A stretch of 64,000 nucleotides of DNA from Phycisphaerales bacterium AB-hyl4 (GCA_041821185.1 JBGUBD010000001.1:1-64000); one strand, 5' to 3'. Shown: positions 51,871 through 60,181, counted from the first letter of the stretch. Notes: generated by a model from the sequence alone, not told the origin. Numbers and translations are program-made.

Positions 51871-53085
51871 ATGCCATACGCCATTGCCGACGCCGACGCG
51901 ACGCAAACCATCGACCTGCACGACGGCGGCGCACGCTTCGTCCTGCCCACGCGACAGCTCGGCGTCTTCCGCTGGCTGGGCGTGGCCCTCGTCGGCGGAG
52001 CGCTGCTGTTCGGGCTCATCCCCCTGGGCTTCATCATCACCATGGTCCGCGATGGCGAAGCGTTCTACTTTCTCATCGTGCCCCTGTTGATCCTGCTGCC
52101 GATCGCCTTACCCATCGCGCTGGGGCTGTTTCTCTTCGCAGGCCATTCGGAAGTCGAAGTCAACCGAACGCAAATGATCTACACCGAGCGCTGCGGGGCG
52201 CTGCGCAAGCGATGGCGTCGGCCGTTGCAGGACATCACCTCATTGCGCGTCGTCGGACTGGACGACCCCGCGTTGCAATCGCAGTCGATTCGCCCCGCCT
52301 CTTCAGGCCAGTTGCCCTCAGCGCTAAGCCATCTGTCAGCGCTCGTGGTTCGCACGGATAACCAGAAGCCGATGCACGTTGGCATCGGCTACAGTCGTGC
52401 GTTGCTCGAACCGCTGGCCGCGGCGGTCAGCGAACGCGCCGCGACGTTCGTCGGCTCACCCCTGCGAATCGAAACCGGTGATGACGCCGACAACCTCGCG
52501 TTCGGGCATGACGGCCAGCGCAATCGCCCGCTCACACTCGACGATCTGCCCGCCCCCCCTGCCAAGGCGACCGCGCTGCTCGAGCGCAACGACGTCGGGC
52601 TGACCATCCTTGTCCCGCCCGCAGGCCTGCGCGGCGCAAAGGGGCTCTTCGGCTTCAGCCTGCTGTGGTGTGGCTTCATGGTCGTATTCACCGGGCTCAC
52701 GCTATCAGGCGAGTTGGACCTCGGCCAAACCGAGGTCTGGGCCTTCGCCGCGTTCGCCCTCGGCTTCTGGGCGATCGGCATCGGCATGTTCGTGTTCGCC
52801 CTGAACATGGCAAAGCGAAAGGCGATCATCGACATCATCGGCGACACGCTCGTCATCAGCCGACAGAGTCTGTTCGGCACGAAACAGCACGAATGGACCG
52901 CCGACCAGCTTCGCGACATCGTCGTCGGCCCCAGCGGCATGGAAGTAAACAAGCGGCCGATCATGAACCTTCAGATCATCCCCCACGAAGGCAAAACGCT
53001 CGGCCTGTTCAGCGAACGCGCGGACGATGAGTTGGAATGGATCGCCAAAGCGCTAAAACTCGGCCTGCAGATCGGAAGGAATTGA
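51871..53085 (+). CDS. Integral membrane protein of unknown function
   Basis: A 404-residue protein with two pairs of membrane helices: LGVALVGGALLFGLIPLGF with FLIVPLLILLPIALPIALG near residues 33-90, and FSLLWCGFMVVFTGLTLSG with VWAFAAFALGFWAIGIGMF near 265-315. Each pair is followed by a soluble beta-rich domain (EVEVNRTQMIYTERCGAL; RKAIIDIIGDTLVISRQSL), so the protein looks like an internal duplication of a helix pair plus a PH-like domain. The second soluble part ends with WIAKALKLGLQIG. I do not recognise a named family. The stop lies at the edge of a heptamer array shared with the convergent M16 peptidase gene. Confidence 0.75.
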   Translation: MPYAIADADATQTIDLHDGGARFVLPTRQLGVFRWLGVALVGGALLFGLIPLGFIITMVRDGEAFYFLIVPLLILLPIALPIALGLFLFAGHSEVEVNRTQMIYTERCGALRKRWRRPLQDITSLRVVGLDDPALQSQSIRPASSGQLPSALSHLSALVVRTDNQKPMHVGIGYSRALLEPLAAAVSERAATFVGSPLRIETGDDADNLAFGHDGQRNRPLTLDDLPAPPAKATALLERNDVGLTILVPPAGLRGAKGLFGFSLLWCGFMVVFTGLTLSGELDLGQTEVWAFAAFALGFWAIGIGMFVFALNMAKRKAIIDIIGDTLVISRQSLFGTKQHEWTADQLRDIVVGPSGMEVNKRPIMNLQIIPHEGKTLGLFSERADDELEWIAKALKLGLQIGRN

Positions 53086-53170
53086 TGATCGCTAATTGCT
53101 GATTTCTAATGGCTGATTGGGGAGCCTCACAATGCAATCAGCGATTAGCAATCATCAATCAGCAATTCCA
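53074..53170. repeat. Inverted arrays of 7-bp units (TGATTGC/TAATCGC type) between convergent genes
   Basis: The left arm reads GAATTGA, TGATCGC, TAATTGC, TGATTTC, TAATGGC, TGATTGG; the right arm, on the minus strand, reads GAATTGC, TGATTGA, TGATTGC, TAATCGC, TGATTGC. The inner 19 bases of the arms pair at 17 positions around a 15-base loop. The stop codons of both convergent genes (53083-53085 and 53155-53157) lie within the units. It could be a bidirectional terminator and is clearly AT-richer than the flanks. Confidence 0.75.
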
Positions 53171-54393
53171 TTCGGCCCGAGGCGGACGATCGTCCGTGGG
53201 CTGAAAGGAAACTCGACGAGCAATTGACGAACGTCGTCGCCCGACACGGCCATCAGCCGTTCGATCTCGTCTTCCAGCGTCGCGTAGGCCTGCAGATACT
53301 GCCAGCGCGTGCCAAGGTCGCGCATTCGGCCGCCGGGGCGCTCGCTCTGCAACGTCACCTGCGTGGCAAGCTTGTTCTTCGCGCGTTCGATCTCGTCGTC
53401 GGCGACATCGCCGTCGCGGGCGAACGCATCGATGGTGGCCAGCAGCTTTGCCTCGACCTGCGCCGCCTTGTCCGGGTCGCATGACGCGTACGCCATGTAC
53501 CCGCCGGCCTGGTCGTACGGAATGAACGAGAGGTCGGCCTCGTCCGCCTCGCCCGGATCAACCAGCGCCCAGTAAATACGCGACCCCTCCGCATCGCCCA
53601 GCACGTCGGCGAGCACCTTCGCGGCGTATCGGCGGTCGTCCTGCGCGTTGGGGCCGGGACACATCAGGGCCATGTAATGTCGCGAAAGCTTCTTGTCGGT
53701 CAGCGACCGCTCGCAATCAACCGCCGGCGGCGCGTCGTAGCGACGCTGAGCGCCGCTGGGCTGCCATTCGCTGGTCAGCTTCTCGATATCTTTCACCAGC
53801 GCGTCGAAGTCGATCTTGCCCGCGGCGCTGACCACGATGTTGTCCGCACTGTAACGATGCGAAAAGTAGTCTCGCATCTGCTCCGCGGTGAGCTGCTTGA
53901 CCGTGTCGTTCGTGCCCAGCACGCGGAAGCCAAGCGGGTGCTGCGGGAAGTAAAGCTCCAGCAGCGTGTCCTGCAACCGCCACTGCGGGCGGTCGTCGTA
54001 CATGCCGATCTCTTCGAGGATGACGTTCTTTTCCATCTCGAAGTCGTCGGTGCGCAACGCCGGGCGCAGAATATCGCCCAGCAGGTCGACCGCGCGCGGC
54101 AGGTACTCGGGGAGCACCTGCGCGTAGTAGACCGTCTGCTCGTGACTGGTGTAGGCGTTGTAGTCCGCGCCGATCTCGTCAAACTCGCGGTTGACGTCGT
54201 CGGCAGATCGGCGGTCCGTCCCCTTGAACATCATGTGTTCGAGGAAGTGGGACACACCCATGAGCGGCGCGTCTTCATCGCGAGCGCCGGTCTTGACGAA
54301 AAAGCCCACCGCCGCGGTGTGCGCCGCGTCATTACACTCGGCGATCACGCGCAGGCCGTTGGACAGTTTGTGGTTCTTGAAAGTCAGGGGCAT
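53155..54393 (-). CDS. M16-family zinc peptidase (processing-peptidase-like)
   Basis: A 412-residue metallopeptidase of the pitrilysin/mitochondrial processing peptidase family. The inverted zinc motif HFLEH is at residues 49-53 (VSHFLEHMMFKGT), with the third ligand Glu in EKNVILEEIGMYDD about 75 residues later; the second, non-catalytic half contains the R/Y substrate-binding segment around ERPGGRMRDLGTRWQYL. No signal peptide is visible, although M16 proteins with this layout often act in the periplasm or on small peptides. It follows trxA in the same direction, separated only by a heptamer repeat that reaches to its start codon; no ribosome binding site is seen there. Confidence 0.92.
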   Translation of the reverse strand: MPLTFKNHKLSNGLRVIAECNDAAHTAAVGFFVKTGARDEDAPLMGVSHFLEHMMFKGTDRRSADDVNREFDEIGADYNAYTSHEQTVYYAQVLPEYLPRAVDLLGDILRPALRTDDFEMEKNVILEEIGMYDDRPQWRLQDTLLELYFPQHPLGFRVLGTNDTVKQLTAEQMRDYFSHRYSADNIVVSAAGKIDFDALVKDIEKLTSEWQPSGAQRRYDAPPAVDCERSLTDKKLSRHYMALMCPGPNAQDDRRYAAKVLADVLGDAEGSRIYWALVDPGEADEADLSFIPYDQAGGYMAYASCDPDKAAQVEAKLLATIDAFARDGDVADDEIERAKNKLATQVTLQSERPGGRMRDLGTRWQYLQAYATLEDEIERLMAVSGDDVRQLLVEFPFSPRTIVRLGPNGIAD

Positions 54394-54394
54394 G

Positions 54395-54500
54395 CGAATT
54401 TCGGATTTCGAATTTCGGATTTCAGGATTTGGGAAGACGACTTGAACGACGCGTTGCCGGTCAAATTCGAAATCCCAAATCCGAAATTCGAAATATCTTT
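54395..54500. repeat. Inverted arrays of 7-bp units (GAATTTC/GGATTTC type) between trxA and the M16 gene
   Basis: The left arm reads GAATTTC, GGATTTC, GAATTTC, GGATTTC; the right arm, on the minus strand, reads ATATTTC, GAATTTC, GGATTTG, GGATTTC, GAATTTG. About 35 GC-rich bases separate them. The array fills the gap between the trxA stop and the M16 start, replacing any visible ribosome binding site. The units differ in sequence from those at 53.1 kb, but period and arrangement are the same. Confidence 0.75.
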
Positions 54501-54832
54501 CAACCGGCGACCTTGTCGAGTTCGCCCTTGAATTCCTGCTTGGGCGTTACGCCGACGAATTTGTGCACGACTTCGCCGCCCTTGAAGAGGATGACGGTGG
54601 GGATGGCGCTGATGTTGTACTTCATCGAAACATCGCGGTTCGCGTCCGTATCGAGCTTACCCACCTTCACCTTGCCATCGTATTCGCTGGCAAGTTCGTC
54701 AATGGTCGGCGCGAGCATACGGCAGGGCATGCACCATTCGGCCCAGAAGTCGACGAGGACGGGCGTGTCGCTGTTGACAACCTCGGCCTCGAAGTTTCCA
54801 TCGGTCAGTTCCAGCACGTTGTCGCTGGCCAT
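54500..54832 (-). CDS. trxA: Thioredoxin
   Basis: A 110-residue thioredoxin, the cytosolic dithiol reductant. The redox site is WCMPCRM at residues about 33-39 in place of the nearly universal WCGPC; Asp in VLVDFWAEW and the cis-proline in AIPTVILF are present. A Met in the first variable position could shift the redox potential. GGAG lies 7 bases upstream of ATG 54832. The next gene in the same direction is the M16 peptidase. Confidence 0.95.
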   Translation of the reverse strand: MASDNVLELTDGNFEAEVVNSDTPVLVDFWAEWCMPCRMLAPTIDELASEYDGKVKVGKLDTDANRDVSMKYNISAIPTVILFKGGEVVHKFVGVTPKQEFKGELDKVAG

Positions 54833-54856
54833 GTTGGCATCTCCTGCGTTCGGGAA

Positions 54857-54873
54857 AGCGGGGCAAGCCCGCT
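54857..54873. repeat. Small palindrome of the TTAGC family upstream of trxA
   Basis: AGCGGG-GCAAG-CCCGCT, followed by AAAG; on the minus strand it reads CTTTAGCGGGCTTGCCCCGCT, closely similar to the start of the element at 4696. It lies between the divergent trxA and DUF2071-like genes and looks like a shortened copy. Confidence 0.45.
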
Positions 54874-54909
54874 AAAGGGGAAACAATCGCCATTGATTCT
54901 AGGGCGGAC

Positions 54910-55734
54910 ATGGCTGATCATCAACCAAACGATCCGCCCCGCTCCCGCGTGCAAGGCGTTTGCCCGACCATGACCACACCGCAAATCATCCATCGCGTGA
55001 CGCGCCAAACCAACCATCGGCCGTGGGCGATGCCCGACCGCCCCTGGGTCATGGCGATGCGATGGCACACGCTGCTGTTCGCGCACTGGCCTGTCGATGC
55101 CGCGCGACTGCGGGCCGTGCTGCCCGCTTCGGTCGAGCTTGACACCTTCCAGGGCCACGCATGGCTGGGCGTCGTGCCCTTCGGCATGAGCCGCGTCCGA
55201 CTGCACGGCCTGCCCCCGGTCTGGCCGGTGGCGAGCTTCCTCGAACTGAACGTCCGCACATACGTCACGGTCAACGGCAAGCCGGGCGTCTGGTTTTTCA
55301 GTCTTGATGCCGCCAGTCGGTTGGCTGTACGCGGCGCACGGTGGAGCTACGGCCTCCCCTACTTCGACGCACGCATGCATTGCCAACGCGACGATGACGA
55401 CTGGGTGAGCTACCAAAGCAATCGCACGCACCGCGACACCCCACCCGCCGCGTTCGCCGCCCGCTACCGCCCTGTCGGCCCGCCTGCCAACGCCGCGCCG
55501 GGCTCGCTCGAACAATTCCTCTACGAACGCTACTGCCTCTACACCGTGGACCGCCGCGGCCGACCGATGCGTGGCGATGTGCATCACGAGCCCTGGCCCG
55601 TTCAACCTGCCGAGTTGCAGACCGAGCAATTGGACATGACGCGACTGGCTGGCGTTTCGCTCGACGGCGAGCCGACGCTGCTGCATTACGCGGATCACAT
55701 CGACGTCATCGCCTGGCGACCCGTGTCGGCCTGA
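54910..55734 (+). CDS. DUF2071/YqjF-family protein
   Basis: A 274-residue cytosolic protein of the YqjF/DUF2071 family. Characteristic segments are MAMRWHTLLFAHWPVDAARL (about 48-67), LDTFQGHAWLGVVPFGMSRVR (about 78-98) and SFLELNVRTYV (about 108-118), followed by VWFFSLDAASRLAV. The family is widespread but has no established function; an acetoacetate-decarboxylase-like fold is assumed. ATG 54910 has AGGG close upstream; an internal ATG at 54970 would remove a poorly conserved N-terminus and is an alternative start. It stands alone, divergent from trxA. Confidence 0.85.
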   Translation: MADHQPNDPPRSRVQGVCPTMTTPQIIHRVTRQTNHRPWAMPDRPWVMAMRWHTLLFAHWPVDAARLRAVLPASVELDTFQGHAWLGVVPFGMSRVRLHGLPPVWPVASFLELNVRTYVTVNGKPGVWFFSLDAASRLAVRGARWSYGLPYFDARMHCQRDDDDWVSYQSNRTHRDTPPAAFAARYRPVGPPANAAPGSLEQFLYERYCLYTVDRRGRPMRGDVHHEPWPVQPAELQTEQLDMTRLAGVSLDGEPTLLHYADHIDVIAWRPVSA

Positions 55735-55749
55735 ACGCTTGCCCCTGCG

Positions 55750-56703
55750 TTACGCGTCATCGCCCGAGCGATCGCTGCGCGGCAGCGTGGCGGCGGGGTC
55801 GTCTTCGGTGAGGTTGGCTTGGTCTTCAATCGGTTCGAGATGCGCGGTGGCGTTGGCCTGGCCGAGCGCGTGCTGGATGCGTTGCTCGATGCGTGAGGCG
55901 AGGTCGTGGCCCTGATGGATGGTCATGTCGCCGTCGACGTGCAGGTGCATGTCGACCCAGTGGAAGCCGCCGGAGAGTCGATGGCGGACCTTGTGGTAGC
56001 CGGCGATGTGACCCTGGGCGATTTCTTCGTCGAGGATGCTGGTGATCGTCTGCGTGTCGTGCGGGCTTGCGCGATCCATCAGGCCGTGGAACGACTGCCA
56101 CAGCAGCCGCCAGCTTGTGAAGAGGATGGCCGCCGCGACAAGGATGGCTGCGACGGAGTCGAGTTGCTGGTGGCCGGTGTAATGCACCAGCAGCAGGCCG
56201 ACGAACACGCCGATCGTCGATGCGACGTCGGTCATCAGATGCTTGCCATCCGCGACGAGCACCTGGTTGCGATACCGGATGCCGGCCCGCCAGACATACA
56301 CCGCCAGCGCCCCGTTGAGCACCGCCATGCCACCGAGCAGCCACAAGCCCAGGCCGAGTTGTTGCAACTCGGCGGGGCTGATGAGTCGGCGGACCGCTTC
56401 AAAGCCGATCAGCACGCCGGCAACGAGGATCAGCCAGCCTTCGAGCCCGACAGCCATAAACTCGATCTTGCCGTGGCCGTACGGGTGATCGCGGTCGACC
56501 GGCCGCGAGCCGTACCAGATGCTGTAGAGCATGATGCCCGCGGCGACAACGTTGATGATCGACTCCAGCGCGTCGCTGAGCACCGCGATGGAGTTGGTGA
56601 GAAAAAAGATGCCGAACTTGATGGCGGTAATGGCCAACCCAGCGATAAGCGCAATACGGGCGACGCGCATCGCCTGCTTCGTGTTGCTGGCCGGGTCGGA
56701 CAT
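55750..56703 (-). CDS. Cation diffusion facilitator (CDF) family metal efflux transporter
   Basis: A 317-residue inner-membrane transporter that exports Zn2+, Fe2+ or similar ions in exchange for protons. Six helices are expected; the metal site pieces are NSIAVLSDALESIINVV (helix 2, about 38-54, in place of the usual HS..D), DHPYGHGKIEF (about 75-85) and ADGKHLMTDVASTIGVFVG (helix 5, with HxxTD). The C-terminal cytosolic domain contains HWVDMHLHVDGDMTIHQGHD. ATG 56703 is chosen; the longer frame adds a Cys/Arg-rich extension that is unlikely to be translated. Single gene, divergent from the PAC2 gene. Confidence 0.92.
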   Translation of the reverse strand: MSDPASNTKQAMRVARIALIAGLAITAIKFGIFFLTNSIAVLSDALESIINVVAAGIMLYSIWYGSRPVDRDHPYGHGKIEFMAVGLEGWLILVAGVLIGFEAVRRLISPAELQQLGLGLWLLGGMAVLNGALAVYVWRAGIRYRNQVLVADGKHLMTDVASTIGVFVGLLLVHYTGHQQLDSVAAILVAAAILFTSWRLLWQSFHGLMDRASPHDTQTITSILDEEIAQGHIAGYHKVRHRLSGGFHWVDMHLHVDGDMTIHQGHDLASRIEQRIQHALGQANATAHLEPIEDQANLTEDDPAATLPRSDRSGDDA

Positions 56704-56884
56704 GGCGGCACTGTAGCCAGCGGGCGCGGGCACGACAACGCCGAGCGCGCACCGCCCGCCGCCACCGATCCGCTGCGTTTGCATCGATCGCACATTTCGC
56801 CATGATCGGCAGCGTTCGGCCATCGCGGCGAAAGGGGTAGAATGTCAGCCGCAACCTTCACATTGGTCACCCTCGGAGTCCGCC

Positions 56885-57751
56885 ATGTCCTGCCCGTCAC
56901 TGCACCTTGAACGCGAAGCGTTCCCCGCCAGCCGTATGCTGCTCGGCTTTGCCGGCTGGATGGACGGCGGCGACGTGTCCACCGGCACCGCCGAATGGCT
57001 CATCGAACAGCACAATCTCGAACCCATCGCCGAGATCATGCCCGACGACTTCTTCCTCCAGAACTTCCCCGGCTCGATGGAAATCACCGCCATGTTCCGC
57101 CCGCATGCCGTCGTCGAAGACGGCATGATCAAAAGCTACGAACCGCCAACCAACACCGTCTACTGGTCCCAGGCCCACGACCTGCTCGTGCTCATGGGCA
57201 ACGAGCCCCACCTGCGCTGGGAGGCGTTCGCCGACTGCTTGTGGGAGGTCGTCAAGCAGGCAGGCGTGCGCGAGATGTACTTCGTCGGCTCCGTCGCGGG
57301 CGTCGTCCCCCACACCCGCGACCCGCGCATGCGCTGCACCGTGTCCGACGAATCGCTCAAGCCTCGGCTGGAAAAGCTCGGCGTGCGATTCACCAGCTAC
57401 GAAGGCCCCGCCAGCTTCGCCACCCACCTCATGCAGGCCGCGCCAGACCACAACGTACAGATGACCAACCTCGTGACCGAAATTCCCGCTTACATCCAGG
57501 GGCGAAATCCCAAAGGCATCGAAACCGTGCTGCGCCAGCTCGGCACGCTTACGGATCTGAGCTTCGAGCTTGACGATCTGCGAAGCCTCGGCGATCACTG
57601 GGAAAAACGCATCAACGAAGCCATCGCCGAACGGCAGGACCTCGCCGAGCACATCGGCAAACTTGAAGAAGACTACGACCACGAAGTCTTCGACACGCAG
57701 ATGGGCGACCTGAAAGACTGGCTCGAACAACAGGGCATCCAGGTGGATTGA
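56885..57751 (+). CDS. PAC2-family protein (proteasome assembly chaperone-like)
   Basis: A 288-residue protein of the PAC2 family: LLGFAGWMDGGDVSTGTAEWL (about 19-39), LVLMGNEPHLRWEAFAD (about 100-116), FVGSVAGVVPHTRDPRM and TEIPAYIQGRNPKGIETVL (about 198-216). The C-terminal 70 residues are a predicted coiled coil (INEAIAERQDLAEHIGKL). The bacterial members have no firmly established function; a chaperone or a nucleotide-binding role is guessed from the archaeal/eukaryotic relatives. Single gene, convergent with purC. Confidence 0.88.
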   Translation: MSCPSLHLEREAFPASRMLLGFAGWMDGGDVSTGTAEWLIEQHNLEPIAEIMPDDFFLQNFPGSMEITAMFRPHAVVEDGMIKSYEPPTNTVYWSQAHDLLVLMGNEPHLRWEAFADCLWEVVKQAGVREMYFVGSVAGVVPHTRDPRMRCTVSDESLKPRLEKLGVRFTSYEGPASFATHLMQAAPDHNVQMTNLVTEIPAYIQGRNPKGIETVLRQLGTLTDLSFELDDLRSLGDHWEKRINEAIAERQDLAEHIGKLEEDYDHEVFDTQMGDLKDWLEQQGIQVD

Positions 57752-57895
57752 CGGCCACCATGCCCGGCGGGCGTGGGCTTTCGTTACGCGCCATCACGTC
57801 GCCTCGTTTAACGGCTGCCCCGCAGGGGGGCACACGTGCACGCCCCGCCACGACCTTCGCACTTCAACACCTCACCGCACCCCAACCTCACGCGC

Positions 57896-57933
57896 AAAAA
57901 AAACGAGCCCACGCGTGGCGCGTCGTGGGCTCG
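57896..57933 (-). terminator. Rho-independent terminator of purC
   Basis: On the minus strand CGAGCCCACG and CGTGGGCTCG form a 10-bp stem with a 10-base loop, followed by eight T residues. It lies about 50 bases after the purC stop. Confidence 0.85.
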
Positions 57934-57981
57934 TGGGGTCGGCAACATGACGTTGCCGATGTGTTTCGTGTTACCCATGTT

Positions 57982-58932
57982 TTAGATGTTCAATGCACCA
58001 TCCGTCAAGCGTCGATAGGCATCGAGATATTTACTTCGCGTGTTCGCAACAATCTCCTCCGGCAGCTCCGGGCCCGGGGGCTCTTTCTTCCATCGACCGG
58101 CATCGACCAGCTCTTGAAGATAATTGCGCACATACTGCTTGTCGAAGCTCGGCTGATCGTGCCCCACTTCATACGAATCAGCCGGCCAGAAGCGCGAACT
58201 GTCCGGCGTGAGCACTTCGTCAATCAGAATCGGGCGATCAACCTTGCCATCCAACGGCAAGCCGAACTCGAACTTCGTGTCCGCGAGAATGATGCCGCGC
58301 TGCACCGCATAGTCATGCGCCATCTGGTAAATCGTCAACGAAAGCTCGCGAAGCTGCTCCATCAGGTCCTTACCGACCAGATCGCAGGCTTGCTCGAACG
58401 TGACGTTCTCATCGTGGCCTTCATCCGCCTTCGTCGACGGCGTGAAGATCGGCTCGGGAAGCTTTTGACATTGCTTCAAACCCTTGGGTAGCGAGATGCC
58501 GCAGACCGTGCCCTGCTTCTTGTATTCCTTCCACCCCGAGCCGGCGAGGTAGCCGCGAACGATGCATTCGATCGGGATGACCTTCGCCTTTCGGCCGACC
58601 ATCACCTGCCCGCGCAGCGTCTGCACGTCGGCATCGCTGAGCCCGTCGACGTCCGCCGGGTCGGTGGAGATCAGGTGATGTTCCAGTTGATCGCCGAGCT
58701 TTTCGCCGATCATGTCGAACCAGAACTTGCTCAGTTGCGTGAGCACCTTGCCCTTGTCGGGGATGCCGTTGGGCATGACCACGTCGAAGGCGGAGATGCG
58801 GTCGGTCTGGACGATGAGCAGCACATCGTCGCCAGCCGTGGTTTTCGCATCGTAGATGTCGCGTACTTTGCCCTGGCGTCGGCCGGGCAGCGGTAGATCG
58901 GTCTGGAGCACGACAGCGTTGGACTCGGGCAT
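57982..58932 (-). CDS. purC: Phosphoribosylaminoimidazole-succinocarboxamide synthase
   Basis: Joins aspartate to CAIR using ATP in purine biosynthesis (SAICAR synthase), in the cytosol. The 316-residue length is that of the longer, yeast-like type. Segments seen are GRRQGKVRDIYDAKT (phosphate-binding start), QTDRISAFDVVMPNGIPDKG, ECIVRGYLAGSGWKEYKKQG (about 120), GIILADTKFEFGLPLDG and IDEVLTPDSSRFWPADSYE (about 230-248), the last being a family signature. A Rho-independent terminator follows. purD lies 2 kb away in the same direction but is separated by pheS and an unknown gene. Confidence 0.96.
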   Translation of the reverse strand: MPESNAVVLQTDLPLPGRRQGKVRDIYDAKTTAGDDVLLIVQTDRISAFDVVMPNGIPDKGKVLTQLSKFWFDMIGEKLGDQLEHHLISTDPADVDGLSDADVQTLRGQVMVGRKAKVIPIECIVRGYLAGSGWKEYKKQGTVCGISLPKGLKQCQKLPEPIFTPSTKADEGHDENVTFEQACDLVGKDLMEQLRELSLTIYQMAHDYAVQRGIILADTKFEFGLPLDGKVDRPILIDEVLTPDSSRFWPADSYEVGHDQPSFDKQYVRNYLQELVDAGRWKKEPPGPELPEEIVANTRSKYLDAYRRLTDGALNI

Positions 58933-59059
58933 GACGGTCGTCTCGTTGCGTTGGGTGATGAATGTAGAAGCTCGGCGCGCGTAGCATCGCGGATTGATGC
59001 GACCGTTGCAAGTAGTTGACGGTCAACCGCCACGCCCCCGCCTTTCGACGGGCGATCAT

Positions 59060-60076
59060 TTAGAACTGCCGCAGGAACCGGACGTCGTTCTCGAACAGCC
59101 AGCGGATATCGCTGATGCCGTACTTGCGCATCGCGATGCGTTCGATCCCCAGCCCGAACGCGAAGCCGGTCCACTGCTCGGGGTCATAGCCCACCGCTTC
59201 GAACACGTTGGGGTCGACCATGCCGCAGCCGCCGATCTCCATCCACTGCCACTCCCCGCCAAGGTTGGTCTTGATGTACAGCTCAGCGGACGGCTCGGTG
59301 AACGGGAAGTAGCTCGGCACGAGTCGTACGTCCGCCTCCGGGCCGAAGTAGGCATGCGCGAACTGCAGCAGCGTGGTCTTGAGGTCGACCATGCTCACCT
59401 TCTTGTCGACGTACAACCCTTCGATCTGGTGAAACATCGAGTAATGCGTCGCGTCGTGTTCGTCCGGCCGATACACCCGGCCGGTGGAGATAATCCGCAC
59501 CGGCGGCTTCGTATGCTCCATCACGCGAATCTGCACCGTCGACGTCTGCGACCGCATCAGGTTCGGGTTCGCCTCGTCCGGGTCGGTGATGTAGAAGTTG
59601 TCCAGCGGATCGCGAGCCGGGTGCTCCTGCGGAATGTTCAACGCGACGAAGTTGTGATGCTCGTCTTCCAGTTCCGGGCCCGTCGCGACGTCGAACCCCA
59701 TTCGGCCGAACACGTCGATGAGTTCGTCCACCGTCTGCGTGATGATGTGCTCACGGCCGAGCCCGCCGGCGATCGGCGACAGGCCAGGCTCGGTGACATC
59801 AACCCGAGGCTTACGGCTGGAGGTTTGCGGCTTGTCGCCGAGCGTCTGCTTCTTGTCGTTGAACGCCTGCTCGACCTGCTTACGCAGCACGTTGGCCTTC
59901 TGCCCGAAGGCGGGCTTGTCCGCTTTGGGCACGTCCTTGAGCTTGCCCATGAGCTGCTTCAGCGCGCCCTTCGAACCGAGGTATTTGATGCGGAACTGCT
60001 CCAGCTCGTCAGACGACGAGACGGCGGCAAGGTCGGCATTCACGGACGCTTCAAGCTGGTCGATCTGTTCGAGCAT
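59060..60076 (-). CDS. pheS: Phenylalanyl-tRNA synthetase alpha subunit
   Basis: The catalytic alpha subunit of the (alpha-beta)2 PheRS, class II. The N-terminal 90 residues form the tRNA-binding coiled coil; the catalytic part shows HPARDPLDNFYI, MRSQTSTVQIRVME (motif 2 region), GRVYRPDEHDATHYSMFHQIEG, WMEIGGCGMVDPNVFE and the motif 3 GFAFGLGIERIAMRKYGI near the C-terminus. At 338 residues it has normal length. pheT, usually directly downstream, is not present: purC follows after about 130 bases. The beta subunit must be encoded elsewhere. Confidence 0.96.
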   Translation of the reverse strand: MLEQIDQLEASVNADLAAVSSSDELEQFRIKYLGSKGALKQLMGKLKDVPKADKPAFGQKANVLRKQVEQAFNDKKQTLGDKPQTSSRKPRVDVTEPGLSPIAGGLGREHIITQTVDELIDVFGRMGFDVATGPELEDEHHNFVALNIPQEHPARDPLDNFYITDPDEANPNLMRSQTSTVQIRVMEHTKPPVRIISTGRVYRPDEHDATHYSMFHQIEGLYVDKKVSMVDLKTTLLQFAHAYFGPEADVRLVPSYFPFTEPSAELYIKTNLGGEWQWMEIGGCGMVDPNVFEAVGYDPEQWTGFAFGLGIERIAMRKYGISDIRWLFENDVRFLRQF

Positions 60077-60111
60077 AAGGCATGACAGGATAACGCAAAA
60101 ATGTCGCCAAG

Positions 60112-60181
60112 GTTAGCCGCGAAGCGCAGCGGAGCGCGTCGCGTGGGTGTTGTCGTCTTACGAGCGCGCTTCGCGGCTAAC
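60112..60181. repeat. Perfect 16-bp inverted repeat (GTTAGCCGCGAAGCGC) with 38-base centre
   Basis: GTTAGCCGCGAAGCGC (60112-60127) and GCGCTTCGCGGCTAAC (60166-60181) are exact inverted copies; the centre has additional GC-rich pairing. It fills the gap before pheS and its right arm contains the TAG stop of the 60177 gene. The TTAGCC...GGCTAA ends match the elements near 4.7 and 24.8 kb. Confidence 0.75.

Noticed and set aside
53074..53170. CRISPR array
   Set aside because: The repeats are 7 bp, degenerate, contiguous without spacers and inverted; no cas gene is present in the window.
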